From contig NZ_CP011058.1 of NCBI RefSeq assembly GCF_000961095.1, positions 1,951,001-2,015,000 on the forward strand: DNA of 64,000 nt. Reading direction: 5' to 3'. The position numbers and the translations under genes were made by a program. The stretch comes from Paenibacillus beijingensis (lineage in GTDB: Bacteria > Bacillota > Bacilli > Paenibacillales > Paenibacillaceae). Under the pieces are notes generated by a model. The model was not told the origin of the DNA. It ran no database searches and worked only from the letters and a program-made list of their open reading frames with translations. The first letter of the stretch is position 1. The number at the start of each line of letters is the position of its first letter. This document shows positions 9,224-17,869 of the stretch, piece after piece.

Positions 9224-9910
9224 ATGTCACAAGCAAACGAAGCCGAAATTTATAGAGAAATCAAGCAGGCGATCATTGAGCAGAAGCTTCGCCCCAATAT
9301 GCAGCTGGTTGAAGACGTTATTGCCGAATCGTTTGGAGTCAGCCGCACGCCGGTCCGCAATGTGCTGCGCAGACTGGCGCTTGAAAAATTGGTCAAGGTC
9401 ATTCCTTACAAAGGAACGTTCGTTTCGTGCCCGACGGTTGAGGAAGCGAAGGAAGTATTCGAGATGCGCCGGGTGCTTGAGGCTTCCGCGATCCGCAAGC
9501 TGTGCCACCGCCTGACGGACGAGCAGTTTCAACAGCTGAAGCAGTTGCTGGAAGAAGAGCACAAGATTCACATTCAAGGGGATATGTTCGGATCATTGCG
9601 CATCACGGGCGACTTCCACTTGAAAATCGCCGAAATGGCCGGAAACTTCTATTATTACCGCTTTTTGGAGGAACTCGTTTCTCTGACGTATGTTATTATC
9701 GCTTTCTACGGCAAGAGACAGACGTCGTTCTGTCATGATCATGAACAAATTTTACTGGCCATTAAGCAGGGGGACGAGCATCTGGCCGAGCAGCTAATCG
9801 TTGAGCATCTGAAGCAGATTGAAACCGATCTGGATTTTGACGACGAGCATGCCAATCCGATGAACTTATCCGACATTTTCAAATCCCGAGTCGAATATGA
9901 AAGGAGCTGA
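9224..9910 (+). CDS. GntR family transcriptional regulator, FCD subfamily
   Basis: The 228 residues comprise an N-terminal winged helix (about 1-75, with SFGVSRTPVRNVLRRLALEK as the recognition region) and a C-terminal all-helical FCD ligand domain. FCD metal or ligand positions are visible as DFHLKI, HDHEQILLAI and VEHLKQ. The gene sits between two TTGTATACAA operators and upstream of an NCS1 permease. The likely role is autoregulation plus control of the permease in response to a small ligand, perhaps a nucleobase, hydantoin or allantoin derivative. The ligand is inferred from context only. Confidence 0.88.
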   Translation: MSQANEAEIYREIKQAIIEQKLRPNMQLVEDVIAESFGVSRTPVRNVLRRLALEKLVKVIPYKGTFVSCPTVEEAKEVFEMRRVLEASAIRKLCHRLTDEQFQQLKQLLEEEHKIHIQGDMFGSLRITGDFHLKIAEMAGNFYYYRFLEELVSLTYVIIAFYGKRQTSFCHDHEQILLAIKQGDEHLAEQLIVEHLKQIETDLDFDDEHANPMNLSDIFKSRVEYERS

Positions 9911-9920
9911 TTTTTTTATC

Positions 9921-9940
9921 CTAGATTGTATACAATCTAG
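9921..9940. promoter_or_regulatory. 20-bp perfect palindromic operator before the permease gene
   Basis: CTAGATTGTATACAATCTAG is fully symmetric and contains the same TTGTATACAA core as 9110-9119. It begins 10 bases after the GntR stop codon and about 190 bases before the permease start. It probably lets the adjacent regulator control the permease. It could also form an RNA hairpin, but no T-run follows. Confidence 0.65.
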
Positions 9941-10132
9941 TGCTTCACATATTATGCAATGTTGGTTTGTCTAGAGGAAAAACTGTTTTTTGTTCATCGT
10001 GTAAGATGTTTAAATTTATTTTTGTTACATTTTATAAATGAAAAAGAAATGCTTATTCTTTATACTAAGGCTATTCAAGGAAGTTTTCTTTACAAGAAAT
10101 GTTAGTTTATTATGAGGGGTGGAGTATTTAAA

Positions 10133-11593
10133 ATGGAGTCGACAAATCATGCTATATCTCTGACCAATGAAGATTTAGCTCCTGTCAAACCGCAAGAACG
10201 AAACTGGAAAGCGATGAACTTCGCTTCGATCTGGATGGGGTGCATTCATAACATCCCGACTTATGCGACGGTAGGCGGATTGATTGCGATCGGGATGTCT
10301 CCTTGGCAGGTGCTGGCGGTAATTCTGATTGCATCGCTCATTTTGTATGTCGCGCTTGCCTTGAACGGTCACGCGGGAGCAAAATACGGCATTCCGTTTC
10401 CGGTCTTTATCCGTTCTTCTTTCGGCGTCGTCGGCGCAAACGCTCCTGCGCTCCTGCGCGGTTTCGTCGCGATTATGTGGTTCGGCATTCAGACGTTTGC
10501 CGGCAGCACGGCGCTGAACATCTTGCTGATGAATTTGTGGGACGGCTGGGGAACGCTTGGAGGAGATTGGAACTTACTCGGTCTTCATTTGCCCGGACTG
10601 ATTTCATTCCTGCTGTTTTGGGTTTTGAACATTCTGGTGCTGCATCATGGCATGGAATCGATCAAGAAGTTTGAAGTTTGGGCAGGGCCGCTCGTTTATC
10701 TGATCTTTGGCGGCATGGTTTGGTGGGCGATCGACATCGCCGGAGGTCTAGGACCGATCTATGCCCAATCGAGCAAAATTGCATCCGGCGACATTTTCTG
10801 GGTTTTCACGGGAGCGGTCACCGGCATTATCGGCATTTGGGCGACCTTGATTTTGAATATTCCCGATTTTACCCGTTTTGCAAAATCGCAGAAAGAACAG
10901 GTTAAAGGGCAATTTTGGGGCTTGCCGGGAACGTTTGCGCTGTTCGCATTCGCCAGCATTACCGTTACTTCCGGATCCCAGGTGGCGTTTGGCGAGCCGA
11001 TCTGGGATGTGGTCGAAGTTTTGCAGCATTTTGATCATCCGTTTGTCATTGCCATTTCCGTCATTACGCTTTGTGTGGCGACGATTTCGGTCAACGTGGC
11101 GGCCAACATTGTTTCGCCGGCCTACGACTTGGCGAATCTGTTCCCGAAATGGATCACCTTTAAACGCGGGGCCTATATTTCCGCAATCCTGGCATTACTG
11201 ACCGTACCGTGGAAGCTGATGGAGCAGGCGAGCAGCATTTTCGCTTTCCTGGGAACGATCGGCGGAGCGCTCGGACCGGTAGCCGGGGTTATGTTTGCCG
11301 ATTATTTCATCATCCGCAAACGCACCCTGGTCGTCGAAGACCTGTATAAAATGAATGGTATTTATTCCTACTACAAAGGATATAACTACCGCGCTTTTGT
11401 GGCGACGATCATCGGGGCATTCATCTCGTTGATTGGACAATTCGTGCCGGAAGTCAAATTTTTATATGATATTTCCTGGTTTGTCGGAGTTATCGCGGCC
11501 TTTGTTATTTACACGGCCCTCATGAAATTGCATCCGCCGGCAGCGGAAGTGACAGAGGACAGCAAAGCCGTCTTCAGTGGAAAGGCGGGTTAA
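10133..11593 (+). CDS. NCS1 family nucleobase/hydantoin/allantoin permease
   Basis: A 486-residue polytopic protein with about 12 membrane segments. The N-terminal NFASIWMGCIHNIPTYATVGG and the GIPFPVFIRSSFGVVGANAPALLRG stretch are typical of the NCS1 cation symporters (allantoin, hydantoin, cytosine or uracil uptake). The ATG at 10133 is preferred because GGGGTGGAG lies 8 bases upstream; a start at 10112 would leave no ribosome site. The gene follows a GntR operator and precedes an amidohydrolase stump, which suggests import of a cyclic amide that was once hydrolysed by the next gene. Substrate not certain. Confidence 0.88.
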   Translation: MESTNHAISLTNEDLAPVKPQERNWKAMNFASIWMGCIHNIPTYATVGGLIAIGMSPWQVLAVILIASLILYVALALNGHAGAKYGIPFPVFIRSSFGVVGANAPALLRGFVAIMWFGIQTFAGSTALNILLMNLWDGWGTLGGDWNLLGLHLPGLISFLLFWVLNILVLHHGMESIKKFEVWAGPLVYLIFGGMVWWAIDIAGGLGPIYAQSSKIASGDIFWVFTGAVTGIIGIWATLILNIPDFTRFAKSQKEQVKGQFWGLPGTFALFAFASITVTSGSQVAFGEPIWDVVEVLQHFDHPFVIAISVITLCVATISVNVAANIVSPAYDLANLFPKWITFKRGAYISAILALLTVPWKLMEQASSIFAFLGTIGGALGPVAGVMFADYFIIRKRTLVVEDLYKMNGIYSYYKGYNYRAFVATIIGAFISLIGQFVPEVKFLYDISWFVGVIAAFVIYTALMKLHPPAAEVTEDSKAVFSGKAG

Positions 11594-11603
11594 GGCGAAC
11601 GGA

Positions 11604-11705
11604 TTGGAAGGCTGCGATTTGGTTATATAAAGGGGGAGCGTCGTCCTGGAGGACGGCGCGAAACTCTTTGATATCGGCATTCGAAACGGGATCATCGCAG
11701 AGCTA
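11604..11705 (+). pseudogene. N-terminal stump of a cyclic amidohydrolase (hydantoinase/allantoinase type)
   Basis: Just after the permease stop, one frame reads DLVI, a TAA stop, then RGSVVLEDGAKLFDIGIRNG, ending IIAEL. This matches the start of dihydropyrimidinase/allantoinase-type enzymes (DLVIKGGxVV...DIGIxxGxIAxI). The in-frame TAA (11628-11630) and the sudden loss of similarity at about 11705 show a dead remnant. The break falls exactly at the stop codon of an opposite-strand AT-rich lipoprotein gene, so the rest was probably lost when that segment arrived. About 30 codons support this; it is a motif match only. Confidence 0.5.
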
Positions 11706-12161
11706 GATATTTTTCAATTCAATTGCTTCTGTATTTCCATTCCATTGAACCTGCATCTTAACCACAGAGTTTTTGTCAGCCAATGCGCCATTACCTCCAG
11801 AATTTCCCAAATGATAAATCTCATCTTGTGAAGCTGGACTAGACAAAGTACCACTTCCATCTCCTCCACCTTCTGTATCGTAAGCATATCTTAAATCACC
11901 CGTCGGTTTTGATTGCTTGCCAATATACTTTAAAAACAATTTCGTAGTGTGATTTTCATCATTTTTGAATTTGTATACGATATAAGTTGCTGCCCAATGA
12001 TCGGAATGCCCCTTATTTTCATAGATAAATTCTATATTTTCTGCTTTTGCTAAGCCTTCAATATCATTTTTCTCCATACCTGAATAAACATTGCTATTCG
12101 CTTTACACCCGCTAAGTACAAGAAAAAGACACAACAAAAGAGTTCCGATGATACGATTCAT
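11703..12161 (-). CDS. putative lipoprotein of unknown function
   Basis: 152 residues from the ATG at 12161, which has GAGGAG eight bases upstream. The N-terminus is a lipoprotein signal ending LVLSGC, with the lipidated Cys at residue 19. The mature part is polar, with a Gly/Ser-rich stretch (GGGDGSGTLSS). It should be anchored on the outer face of the membrane. Base composition is clearly more AT-rich than its neighbours, and its end abuts the amidohydrolase stump, so it is likely a recent arrival. I do not recognise a family. Confidence 0.75.
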   Translation of the reverse strand: MNRIIGTLLLCLFLVLSGCKANSNVYSGMEKNDIEGLAKAENIEFIYENKGHSDHWAATYIVYKFKNDENHTTKLFLKYIGKQSKPTGDLRYAYDTEGGGDGSGTLSSPASQDEIYHLGNSGGNGALADKNSVVKMQVQWNGNTEAIELKNI

Positions 12162-12763
12162 TTTCACCACTCCTCTCGTTAATTACAGTAGAACACAATT
12201 GAGCTATCGTTCCTATTACTTCTTAACAGCAACTTCTTTTTTTCTTCTCTTTGGTTTATCGTTTGATATGCTTGGAATTGTGAGTCCCTTCCTCTAGATC
12301 CAGTATATTCTATTTACCTTTAAATCGGGTATTTAAAAAAGATGAACACTGTCTGCGCTAACTCCGGAGGCAGTATGTTCTGTGCGTAGTCACCGAGAAA
12401 AATGATGAACATCAGCCTATGAAGCGGTTTGCCTGGATTTCGGATGAAAATCTCCGTGGGAATCCCCAGCACAATCCACATATTCATCTGCGATCAGTTC
12501 CAGTTACCGCAATAGTTAGGTCGGCAGCACAGCCTTTGAGTATACCAGCTTGTACAAATTTGCAGCAACTGCGGTCAGACAAGCTCATAAGCGCTTATAA
12601 TTTATGATCATGTTGTCCGCCCTACAGCTGAACGCGGTGTGACTTGTTTGGACGAATCTATGAAAAATAACCATAACCATTATTCTTTACTACGCTGATA
12701 GAGTGCAGCAAAGTGATTTGTGTCGAATCATGAGACATTTTTGTCCCTCCCGCCAGTTTGCCA
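12162..12763. other. gene-free AT-rich stretch
   Basis: No convincing coding region, terminator or repeat is visible in these 600 bases. Short open frames lack ribosome sites and homologous-looking motifs. Its low GC matches the lipoprotein gene, so it may be part of the same inserted segment. Confidence 0.5.
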
Positions 12764-13798
12764 TTACAGCGCTTGTTCAGCAAGCCGGTTGGCCGCCGTC
12801 AGCGCGGTGATGCCTTCGTCCTTCGCCATGCGGAATAAGTTCAGCAGCATCGGCTGGACGGCCTCCACGCTGCTTCGCAATTCCTCTTCCTTTCCGCCAT
12901 CGAGTTCTCCCGCCGTTATGATGATCCCGCCGGCATTAATGACATAATCCGGGACGTACAAAATATTTCTTTCCTGCAGCAGGTCGGCATGACGCTCCAG
13001 GCCAAGCTGATTGTTGGCGGCGCCGGCCACGACCGCGCAGCACAGCTTCGGAATGGTCCGATCATTCAAAATGCCCCCAAGCGCGCACGGAGCAAATACA
13101 TCGCAAGCTTGCATCCATATACGGTCCGGCGGCACCTGCTGCGCTCCGAATATGCGAACCGCTGCCGCCGCAGCTTCTTTGTTCAGATCGGAAATAAACA
13201 GCTTGGCCCCCGCTTCGTGCAAGTAACTGCACAGCCGCCAGCCCACTTTGCCGAGCCCCTGCACGGCGACCGTTAACCCGCCGACTCCGTCGCATCCAAG
13301 CCGATGTTTAACGGCTGCTTTAATGCCAAGATACACCCCGTAAGCGGTCATCTCCGCCGTAAAATCACCTTTAGCCATGATCGACCCGCTCGTATCCGTT
13401 ACATGACGGGTTTCCAGCCGGATCACATCCATATCGCTCACGGTCGTTCCCATATCCAGTCCGGTGATATAGCGTCCGTTTAGTCCTTCGATAAAACGTC
13501 CCAGCGCATGAAATTTATCCGGATTTTTATCGGTTGCGGGGCTGCCCCAAATAACTGCTTTGCCCCCGCCGTACTTCAATCCGTATACCGCTGCTTTATA
13601 AGTCATGCCCCGGGCAAGCCGCAGCGCATCGGCGATCATTTCGTCTTCCGACATGTAAGCCCGCATCCGGCAGCCTCCCAGCGCCGGGCCGGCTTTCGTG
13701 CTGTGAATGGCTACCACCGCTTTCAGACCGCTTTCTCTGTCATGGCAAAAGACGACTTGCTCAAATCCGAGATCAATTATTTCCCGGAAAATATTCAT
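12764..13798 (-). CDS. leucine/phenylalanine/valine dehydrogenase
   Basis: 344 residues of the Glu/Leu/Phe/Val dehydrogenase superfamily, close to the usual 350-370. The N-terminal domain has the GPALGGCRM and GLKYGGGKAVIWG motifs; the Lys in GGGKAV is the catalytic residue. The C-terminal Rossmann fold shows VQGLGKVGWRL and GAANNQL. It reversibly deaminates branched-chain (or aromatic) amino acids with NAD+. In Bacillus, leucine dehydrogenase also supplies branched fatty-acid precursors. It stands alone here. Leucine versus phenylalanine preference cannot be read from the sequence. Confidence 0.88.
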   Translation of the reverse strand: MNIFREIIDLGFEQVVFCHDRESGLKAVVAIHSTKAGPALGGCRMRAYMSEDEMIADALRLARGMTYKAAVYGLKYGGGKAVIWGSPATDKNPDKFHALGRFIEGLNGRYITGLDMGTTVSDMDVIRLETRHVTDTSGSIMAKGDFTAEMTAYGVYLGIKAAVKHRLGCDGVGGLTVAVQGLGKVGWRLCSYLHEAGAKLFISDLNKEAAAAAVRIFGAQQVPPDRIWMQACDVFAPCALGGILNDRTIPKLCCAVVAGAANNQLGLERHADLLQERNILYVPDYVINAGGIIITAGELDGGKEEELRSSVEAVQPMLLNLFRMAKDEGITALTAANRLAEQAL

Positions 13799-14184
13799 GC
13801 CTTCCCCTCCTTAGCCTGCTGTCAGCCGCAGATCGTAAGCAGCGGCGGCACAAGCACAGACTATATTATATGCCGCAGGCAAGGGGCATATGTTTCTGCC
13901 GGGCAGCCGTCTATGCCGGAGGCAGGGTGCACCTGTCACTCCCGGTCAGAGGCCTGGAGCGTCTTGTTTCCGATTGCAGACGATTGCGTACGGTTCCCTT
14001 TCCAGCGCGCAGTCTTTATCGAGCAGGAGTTCTGGGGCTGATCTGCCTCGCTGCCGACGGTGCGGACACGACCAATCGGCGTATCCACTTACCGGGGGCA
14101 TTCGCACATTTGCGGCATGCGCCCAAACATTGCCGTCTCCCTCCCCGTATGATATGGCATACCAAACGAAAGGGGCAATGAAAC
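13799..14184. other. divergent intergenic region, no gene seen
   Basis: It separates leucine dehydrogenase (-) from the YjcZ-like microprotein (+). Open frames here lack ribosome sites and family motifs. A TATGATATGGCATA stretch near 14148-14161 could be part of the YjcZ promoter, but no clear -35 goes with it. Confidence 0.4.
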
Positions 14185-14313
14185 ATGTCATACGTTGGCG
14201 GAGCCGGCACGGGTTGCGGAACACCTTGTTATGGCGGTTTTACAAGCATTGGAGCCATTTTGGTTCTGTTTATCCTGCTGGTTATCATTACCAAAGCGTT
14301 CCTGTTCTGTTAA
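14185..14313 (+). CDS. YjcZ-like sporulation microprotein
   Basis: A 42-residue protein beginning MSYVGGAGTGCGTPCYGG, then a single hydrophobic helix (AILVLFILLVIITKAFLF). A Gly/Cys/Tyr-rich head followed by one C-terminal membrane helix is the hallmark of the small YjcZ sporulation family of Bacillales. AGGGG lies about 10 bases upstream of the ATG. It probably sits in a spore or forespore membrane. The molecular role of the family is not well established. Confidence 0.8.
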   Translation: MSYVGGAGTGCGTPCYGGFTSIGAILVLFILLVIITKAFLFC

Positions 14314-14381
14314 GAACGCAAACGAAAGATTTTTCATATAGCACTTGAGAGATTGCAAATCCGAAATAACGGATCGGAAAA

Positions 14382-14421
14382 GAGCCTCACCCTTCCAGCG
14401 CTCCTTGGAAGGGTGAGGCTC
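14382..14421. terminator. strong perfect hairpin, probable terminator
   Basis: A 16-bp perfect stem (GAGCCTCACCCTTCCA with its complement) closes an 8-base loop. Four T on the minus-strand side give weak terminator character. It follows the YjcZ-like gene by about 70 bases. The stretch 14422-14822 holds no gene I can support. Confidence 0.5.
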
Positions 14422-14822
14422 CCGCTCACAAACGCAGATTCGTTACAAATATGCAAATTCTATTCGAATCAATCGCTCTATTCAAGCTTATTCTCCTTAT
14501 CTGCGCCTATTAAACAGACAAAAAACAAAGAACCGTCATGTAAACTGGCCTTTGCTCCGCCTTTCATGCACATCTTGATTTTTTGTCTCTATTAAATCCA
14601 CAAAAATCGCCTCTGTTTCCGACAAATAATAGCAGGCAGTTCCAGAGCTGATCCGTCATTTTAGGCTATTAGCCGTCATTTTACCGCTATATTTTAACAA
14701 ATCGTCCCAAAGCCCGCACTGTTTCCGTCATCAGATTAATCTGTTTTTTGCACGAAATTAACCTTAATTCGACAAATCGAGATCGATAAATTGCTTTATG
14801 AATCGACTGAAGCAATTGTCTT

Positions 14823-15674
14823 TCATCGCAGCGCGGCGATATGCAGCTGCCGCCTCATCTGAATAGCGGCCAGAAAGCTGTAAATCATGCCAAGCGACAA
14901 TATGGAGGGGAAGAAGAGCGTGATCATGCCGAGCATAAGCGTCTGGTAAAACATCATGACAGGATCGATCCAGGCGCTGACGCGTCCCATTTTGGACGAC
15001 TCCACCAGCTGCGGCAGCCAGCCGCCGAGCGCCATATTGACCGGTGCCATAATAATACCGGCAAGCAGCACAACAGCCAAATACAGCCATGCATGATTTA
15101 CGATTCCGAGCAAAGCGGTCAACAAGCCGCACAGCAGCATGCCGTACATAATGACATTGTGGAACTTAAACCGCTGTACAAGCGCGGACCCGATTACGCT
15201 GCCGAGCAGAAAGCCGATGCCAAGAAAGAGAGTAAACAGCGACACATAAGTCTCGTAATGGCCCTCCGCAAGCTTATATTTCATTGTAAAAAGAGGGAGG
15301 ACCGCAAAGCCGCAGCCGTCGATGCCCACCGCCCCCGTAATACCGACCGCCGTATAGGTTAATGCGCCAAGACTGGTTCCGAACAGCGTAAATACGCCGA
15401 ACAGCATTTGATTAATTCCCGATGCCTGCACATACTGCTCTTTGCTCAATACACCCTGTATCAGGGCGCTTTCCGCCGGTGCGAAAAACTTGGCCACAGC
15501 GCTGCGCAGAAACAAAATGAGGAAGACGAGCAATGTGGGAGCGGAATAAACCATCTCGGCCATCGAAGCATAACCGGGCTGGCCCGAGAACCGGTCCAGC
15601 AAATAGAACGCAAACACCATCGTGCCGATGGTCGAGCCAAGCTGGGAAAAAATGAATTTAGTTACTAAATGCAA
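14823..15674 (-). pseudogene. MFS transporter with two in-frame internal deletions
   Basis: The open frame encodes 283 residues, versus about 400 for the MFS_3 family it resembles. Two joins look wrong. After SAPTLLVFLI the sequence jumps straight to LFLRSAVAKFFAPAES, skipping the conserved cytoplasmic loop and neighbouring helices. After AVGIDGCGF it jumps to AVLPLFTMKYKLAEG, skipping the central loop. Both deletions keep the frame. The only start is TTG, with no good ribosome site, and a terminator-like hairpin with eight T residues lies just upstream. It is most likely a decayed drug-efflux pump; a functional mini-transporter is less likely. Confidence 0.65.
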
Positions 15675-15720
15675 AAAAAATCATCCGAAACCAAACTATA
15701 ATTGGTTTTGGGTGATTTAT
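15675..15720 (-). terminator. terminator-like hairpin before the MFS remnant
   Basis: AAATCATCCGAAACCAA pairs with TTGGTTTTGGGTGATTT (two wobble pairs, 7-base loop). On the minus strand eight T residues follow. It would stop transcripts entering the MFS remnant. Confidence 0.6.
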
Positions 15721-15761
15721 ATAGGTTTAATTTATGCAAACACTTTCACCTCCGCGGCATC

Positions 15762-15814
15762 AAAAAAGCCTGCCGGAGCGGCCTCGGAATGTTCCGGAGC
15801 GCCCTGACAGGCTT
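15762..15814 (-). terminator. probable terminator of the DUF1641-ndh operon
   Basis: AGCCTG and CAGGCT close an imperfect GC-rich stem about 17 bases beyond the ndh stop. TTTTTT follows on the minus strand. Confidence 0.5.
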
Positions 15815-15830
15815 TGGTGCTGCGCGCTTC

Positions 15831-17012
15831 TTAATAAGCCAGCGCGAACAGACCGTTAATGTGCGAAAGATAACGCATGTTGCTCGCTTCTTTCATCAGC
15901 GTAGCCGGCAGACCTTTCAGGCGGGTTTGGTTGCCGCCGATCATGCCGATTGCGTCTTTGCGGCCGAGGCTGCCGAGCGTACCGGAGAATACCGGCGTAA
16001 ACTCTTCCAGCTTCGTGCCGTTGAAGTACGCGAACAGATTGTAACCGATCGTCTCGCCCATTTGCCAAGCGAGCTGTGCCGTCGGCGGGAACGGACGTCC
16101 GGCTTCCTCATTCATAACAACGGCGCTGTCGCCGGCAATGAACACGTCGCTATGCGAGGTTGACTGCAGCACGTCGGTAACGGTCGCGCGGCCGCGGTTC
16201 ACTTCGATGCCGCAGTTTGCAACAACGGAGTTACCTTGAACGCCGCCGGTCCAAACGAGCGTATTCGTTTCGATCGTGCTTCCGTCCTTGAGCGATACGG
16301 TTGCACCGTTCATTTCGGTAATCGGCAGTCCCGTTTTGAACTGAACGCCGCGTTTTTCCAGGGACGATTGGGCGCGCTCAACGAGCTCCGCCGGGAAGCC
16401 CGCCAGAATGCTTGGAGCCGCTTCGACACAGTAGATGGAAATGTCTTCGAAATCGACGCCGTATTTACGGCACAGACCCGGAAGCATGTCGGCAAATTCG
16501 CCGACGAGCTCGATGCCGGTCAGACCGCCGCCGCCCACGACAAACGTGGCGTCCGCTTTGTTTTTGGACTTCGCATATTTGACGACCGACTCTTCAACAT
16601 GCGCGCGGATTTTGTTCGCATCGTCCACGGATTTGAGGGTAAAGCTGTACTCCTGCAGGCCCGGGATGCCGAAGAAAGCTGTTTCGCTGCCCAGTGCGAT
16701 GACAAGCGCGTCGTACGTCAGCGTCGTGCCGCTTGCCAGCTTCACTTGCTTCGAATCCGGCGAGATTTCTTGAACCGTTCCGATTTTCAGATCGATATCT
16801 TTGCCTTTCAGCAGCTTGTCCAAAGGGAGCGCTACAGCCTTCTCGGACAAATTGCCGACAGCCAAACGGTGCAGCTCGGTAATAATTTGGTGCGATTGGT
16901 AACGGTTGACGACCGTAATCGTCGCATCTTGTGCCGACAAATGTTGGCGGGCCGTCAGCGCAGTCAGAAGACCGCCGTAGCCGCCGCCCAGAATCAGAAT
17001 TTGCTTCGCCAT
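15831..17012 (-). CDS. ndh: type II NADH dehydrogenase
   Basis: A 393-residue single-polypeptide flavoprotein. An N-terminal FAD-binding Rossmann motif (ILGGGYGGL, residues 7-15) is followed by a second dinucleotide motif (VVGGGGLTGIELVGE) and a C-terminal FIAGDSAVV flavin motif. It transfers electrons from NADH to menaquinone at the inner membrane face without pumping protons. The ATG at 17012 follows GGAGGAA. It is the second gene of an operon with a DUF1641 protein, as in the B. subtilis yjlC-ndh pair, and a Rex-like site lies upstream of both. The start, length and motifs are all normal. Confidence 0.9.
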   Translation of the reverse strand: MAKQILILGGGYGGLLTALTARQHLSAQDATITVVNRYQSHQIITELHRLAVGNLSEKAVALPLDKLLKGKDIDLKIGTVQEISPDSKQVKLASGTTLTYDALVIALGSETAFFGIPGLQEYSFTLKSVDDANKIRAHVEESVVKYAKSKNKADATFVVGGGGLTGIELVGEFADMLPGLCRKYGVDFEDISIYCVEAAPSILAGFPAELVERAQSSLEKRGVQFKTGLPITEMNGATVSLKDGSTIETNTLVWTGGVQGNSVVANCGIEVNRGRATVTDVLQSTSHSDVFIAGDSAVVMNEEAGRPFPPTAQLAWQMGETIGYNLFAYFNGTKLEEFTPVFSGTLGSLGRKDAIGMIGGNQTRLKGLPATLMKEASNMRYLSHINGLFALAY

Positions 17013-17027
17013 GACTATTCCTCCGTT

Positions 17028-17456
17028 CTACTTATTTTGCTTTTCGCCGAGCGCTTCCAGGAAAGCCTGCGTAAAGCGCAACGATTTTTGTACATTCGGG
17101 TCTTTCAGAAGTTTGAGCAGTCCGAACAGACCGATGGTGTTCGTTTCCGTTTGAGCCTTGTCGCCCGCTTCAATCGCCGCTTGCGCGACGCCTTTCGTTT
17201 TTTCTACCAGCGGCTTGACGACTTCGCCGATACCACCCGCAAAATCGTTGATCAAAACTTTGTCCGTCGCCAGGGATTTCGCAACGTCGTAAGAGTTGGT
17301 GAGCAGCGTCACCATTTCAGCAAGCTTCGGCAGGTTATCGACCAGCACCGTCAGCGACTGCTGAACTTCCGGTTTCATCAGTTGATCGAGAATATCCTTC
17401 TGTACAGCCGGAGTTTCGGTAGCCACGGAAGTAGCCGTTTGTTGATTGTTAGACAT
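17028..17456 (-). CDS. DUF1641 protein (YjlC-like)
   Basis: 142 residues, mostly helical and polar, matching DUF1641 proteins that sit beside NADH or formate dehydrogenase genes in Bacillales. A strong AAAGGAGGAAG site precedes the ATG at 17456. The stop is 15 bases from the ndh start, so the two are an operon. The biochemical role is not known; an accessory role in membrane redox is inferred from the conserved neighbourhood. Confidence 0.78.
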   Translation of the reverse strand: MSNNQQTATSVATETPAVQKDILDQLMKPEVQQSLTVLVDNLPKLAEMVTLLTNSYDVAKSLATDKVLINDFAGGIGEVVKPLVEKTKGVAQAAIEAGDKAQTETNTIGLFGLLKLLKDPNVQKSLRFTQAFLEALGEKQNK

Positions 17457-17583
17457 AGTAAAAACTTCCTCCTTTGCTCTGGGATAATCTGTTCCGCCCC
17501 CTGAAAACTTGACCGCCGTTCAATCATTTGCAAATGATCTTCACGCGGTAGGGTAGAGGGCATCATTCCTTGTCGGCAAAGGA

Positions 17584-17601
17584 TTGTTACAAATTTCACA
17601 T
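17584..17601. promoter_or_regulatory. Rex-like operator upstream of DUF1641-ndh
   Basis: TTGTTACAAATTTCACAT matches the Rex consensus TTGTGAANNNNTTCACAA in most positions, with one half (TTTCACA) nearly perfect. It lies about 130 bases before the first operon gene. Rex senses NADH/NAD+ and controls ndh in B. subtilis, so the placement fits. No rex gene is in the window. Confidence 0.5.
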
Positions 17602-17869
17602 AAACGGAAGAACAAGTTTGTATACCCGTAACTCCGCTTGATCTCATTTATAACGACCAAATGCGACAGGAGGGATGTCTTCAGTAACGATTACCCGGTA
17701 CGAATTACGGCCAGGCACGGCACGGAACCTTCTATCGACCATTTTACAACTTGTCGCCGAGAACTGCAAAACAAAAATGTCGGAAAATCGACTTTTTTGT
17801 GCAAAAGAATACAGAAGCAAGCGGAAGCGGGCTCCGCCACAAGGCTTCATCCTCTTCCGCTCATTGTTA

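Noticed and set aside
15702..16163. Plus-strand frame opposite ndh
   Set aside because: Covers the ndh terminator and 3' end in antisense; composition shows no protein-like pattern.
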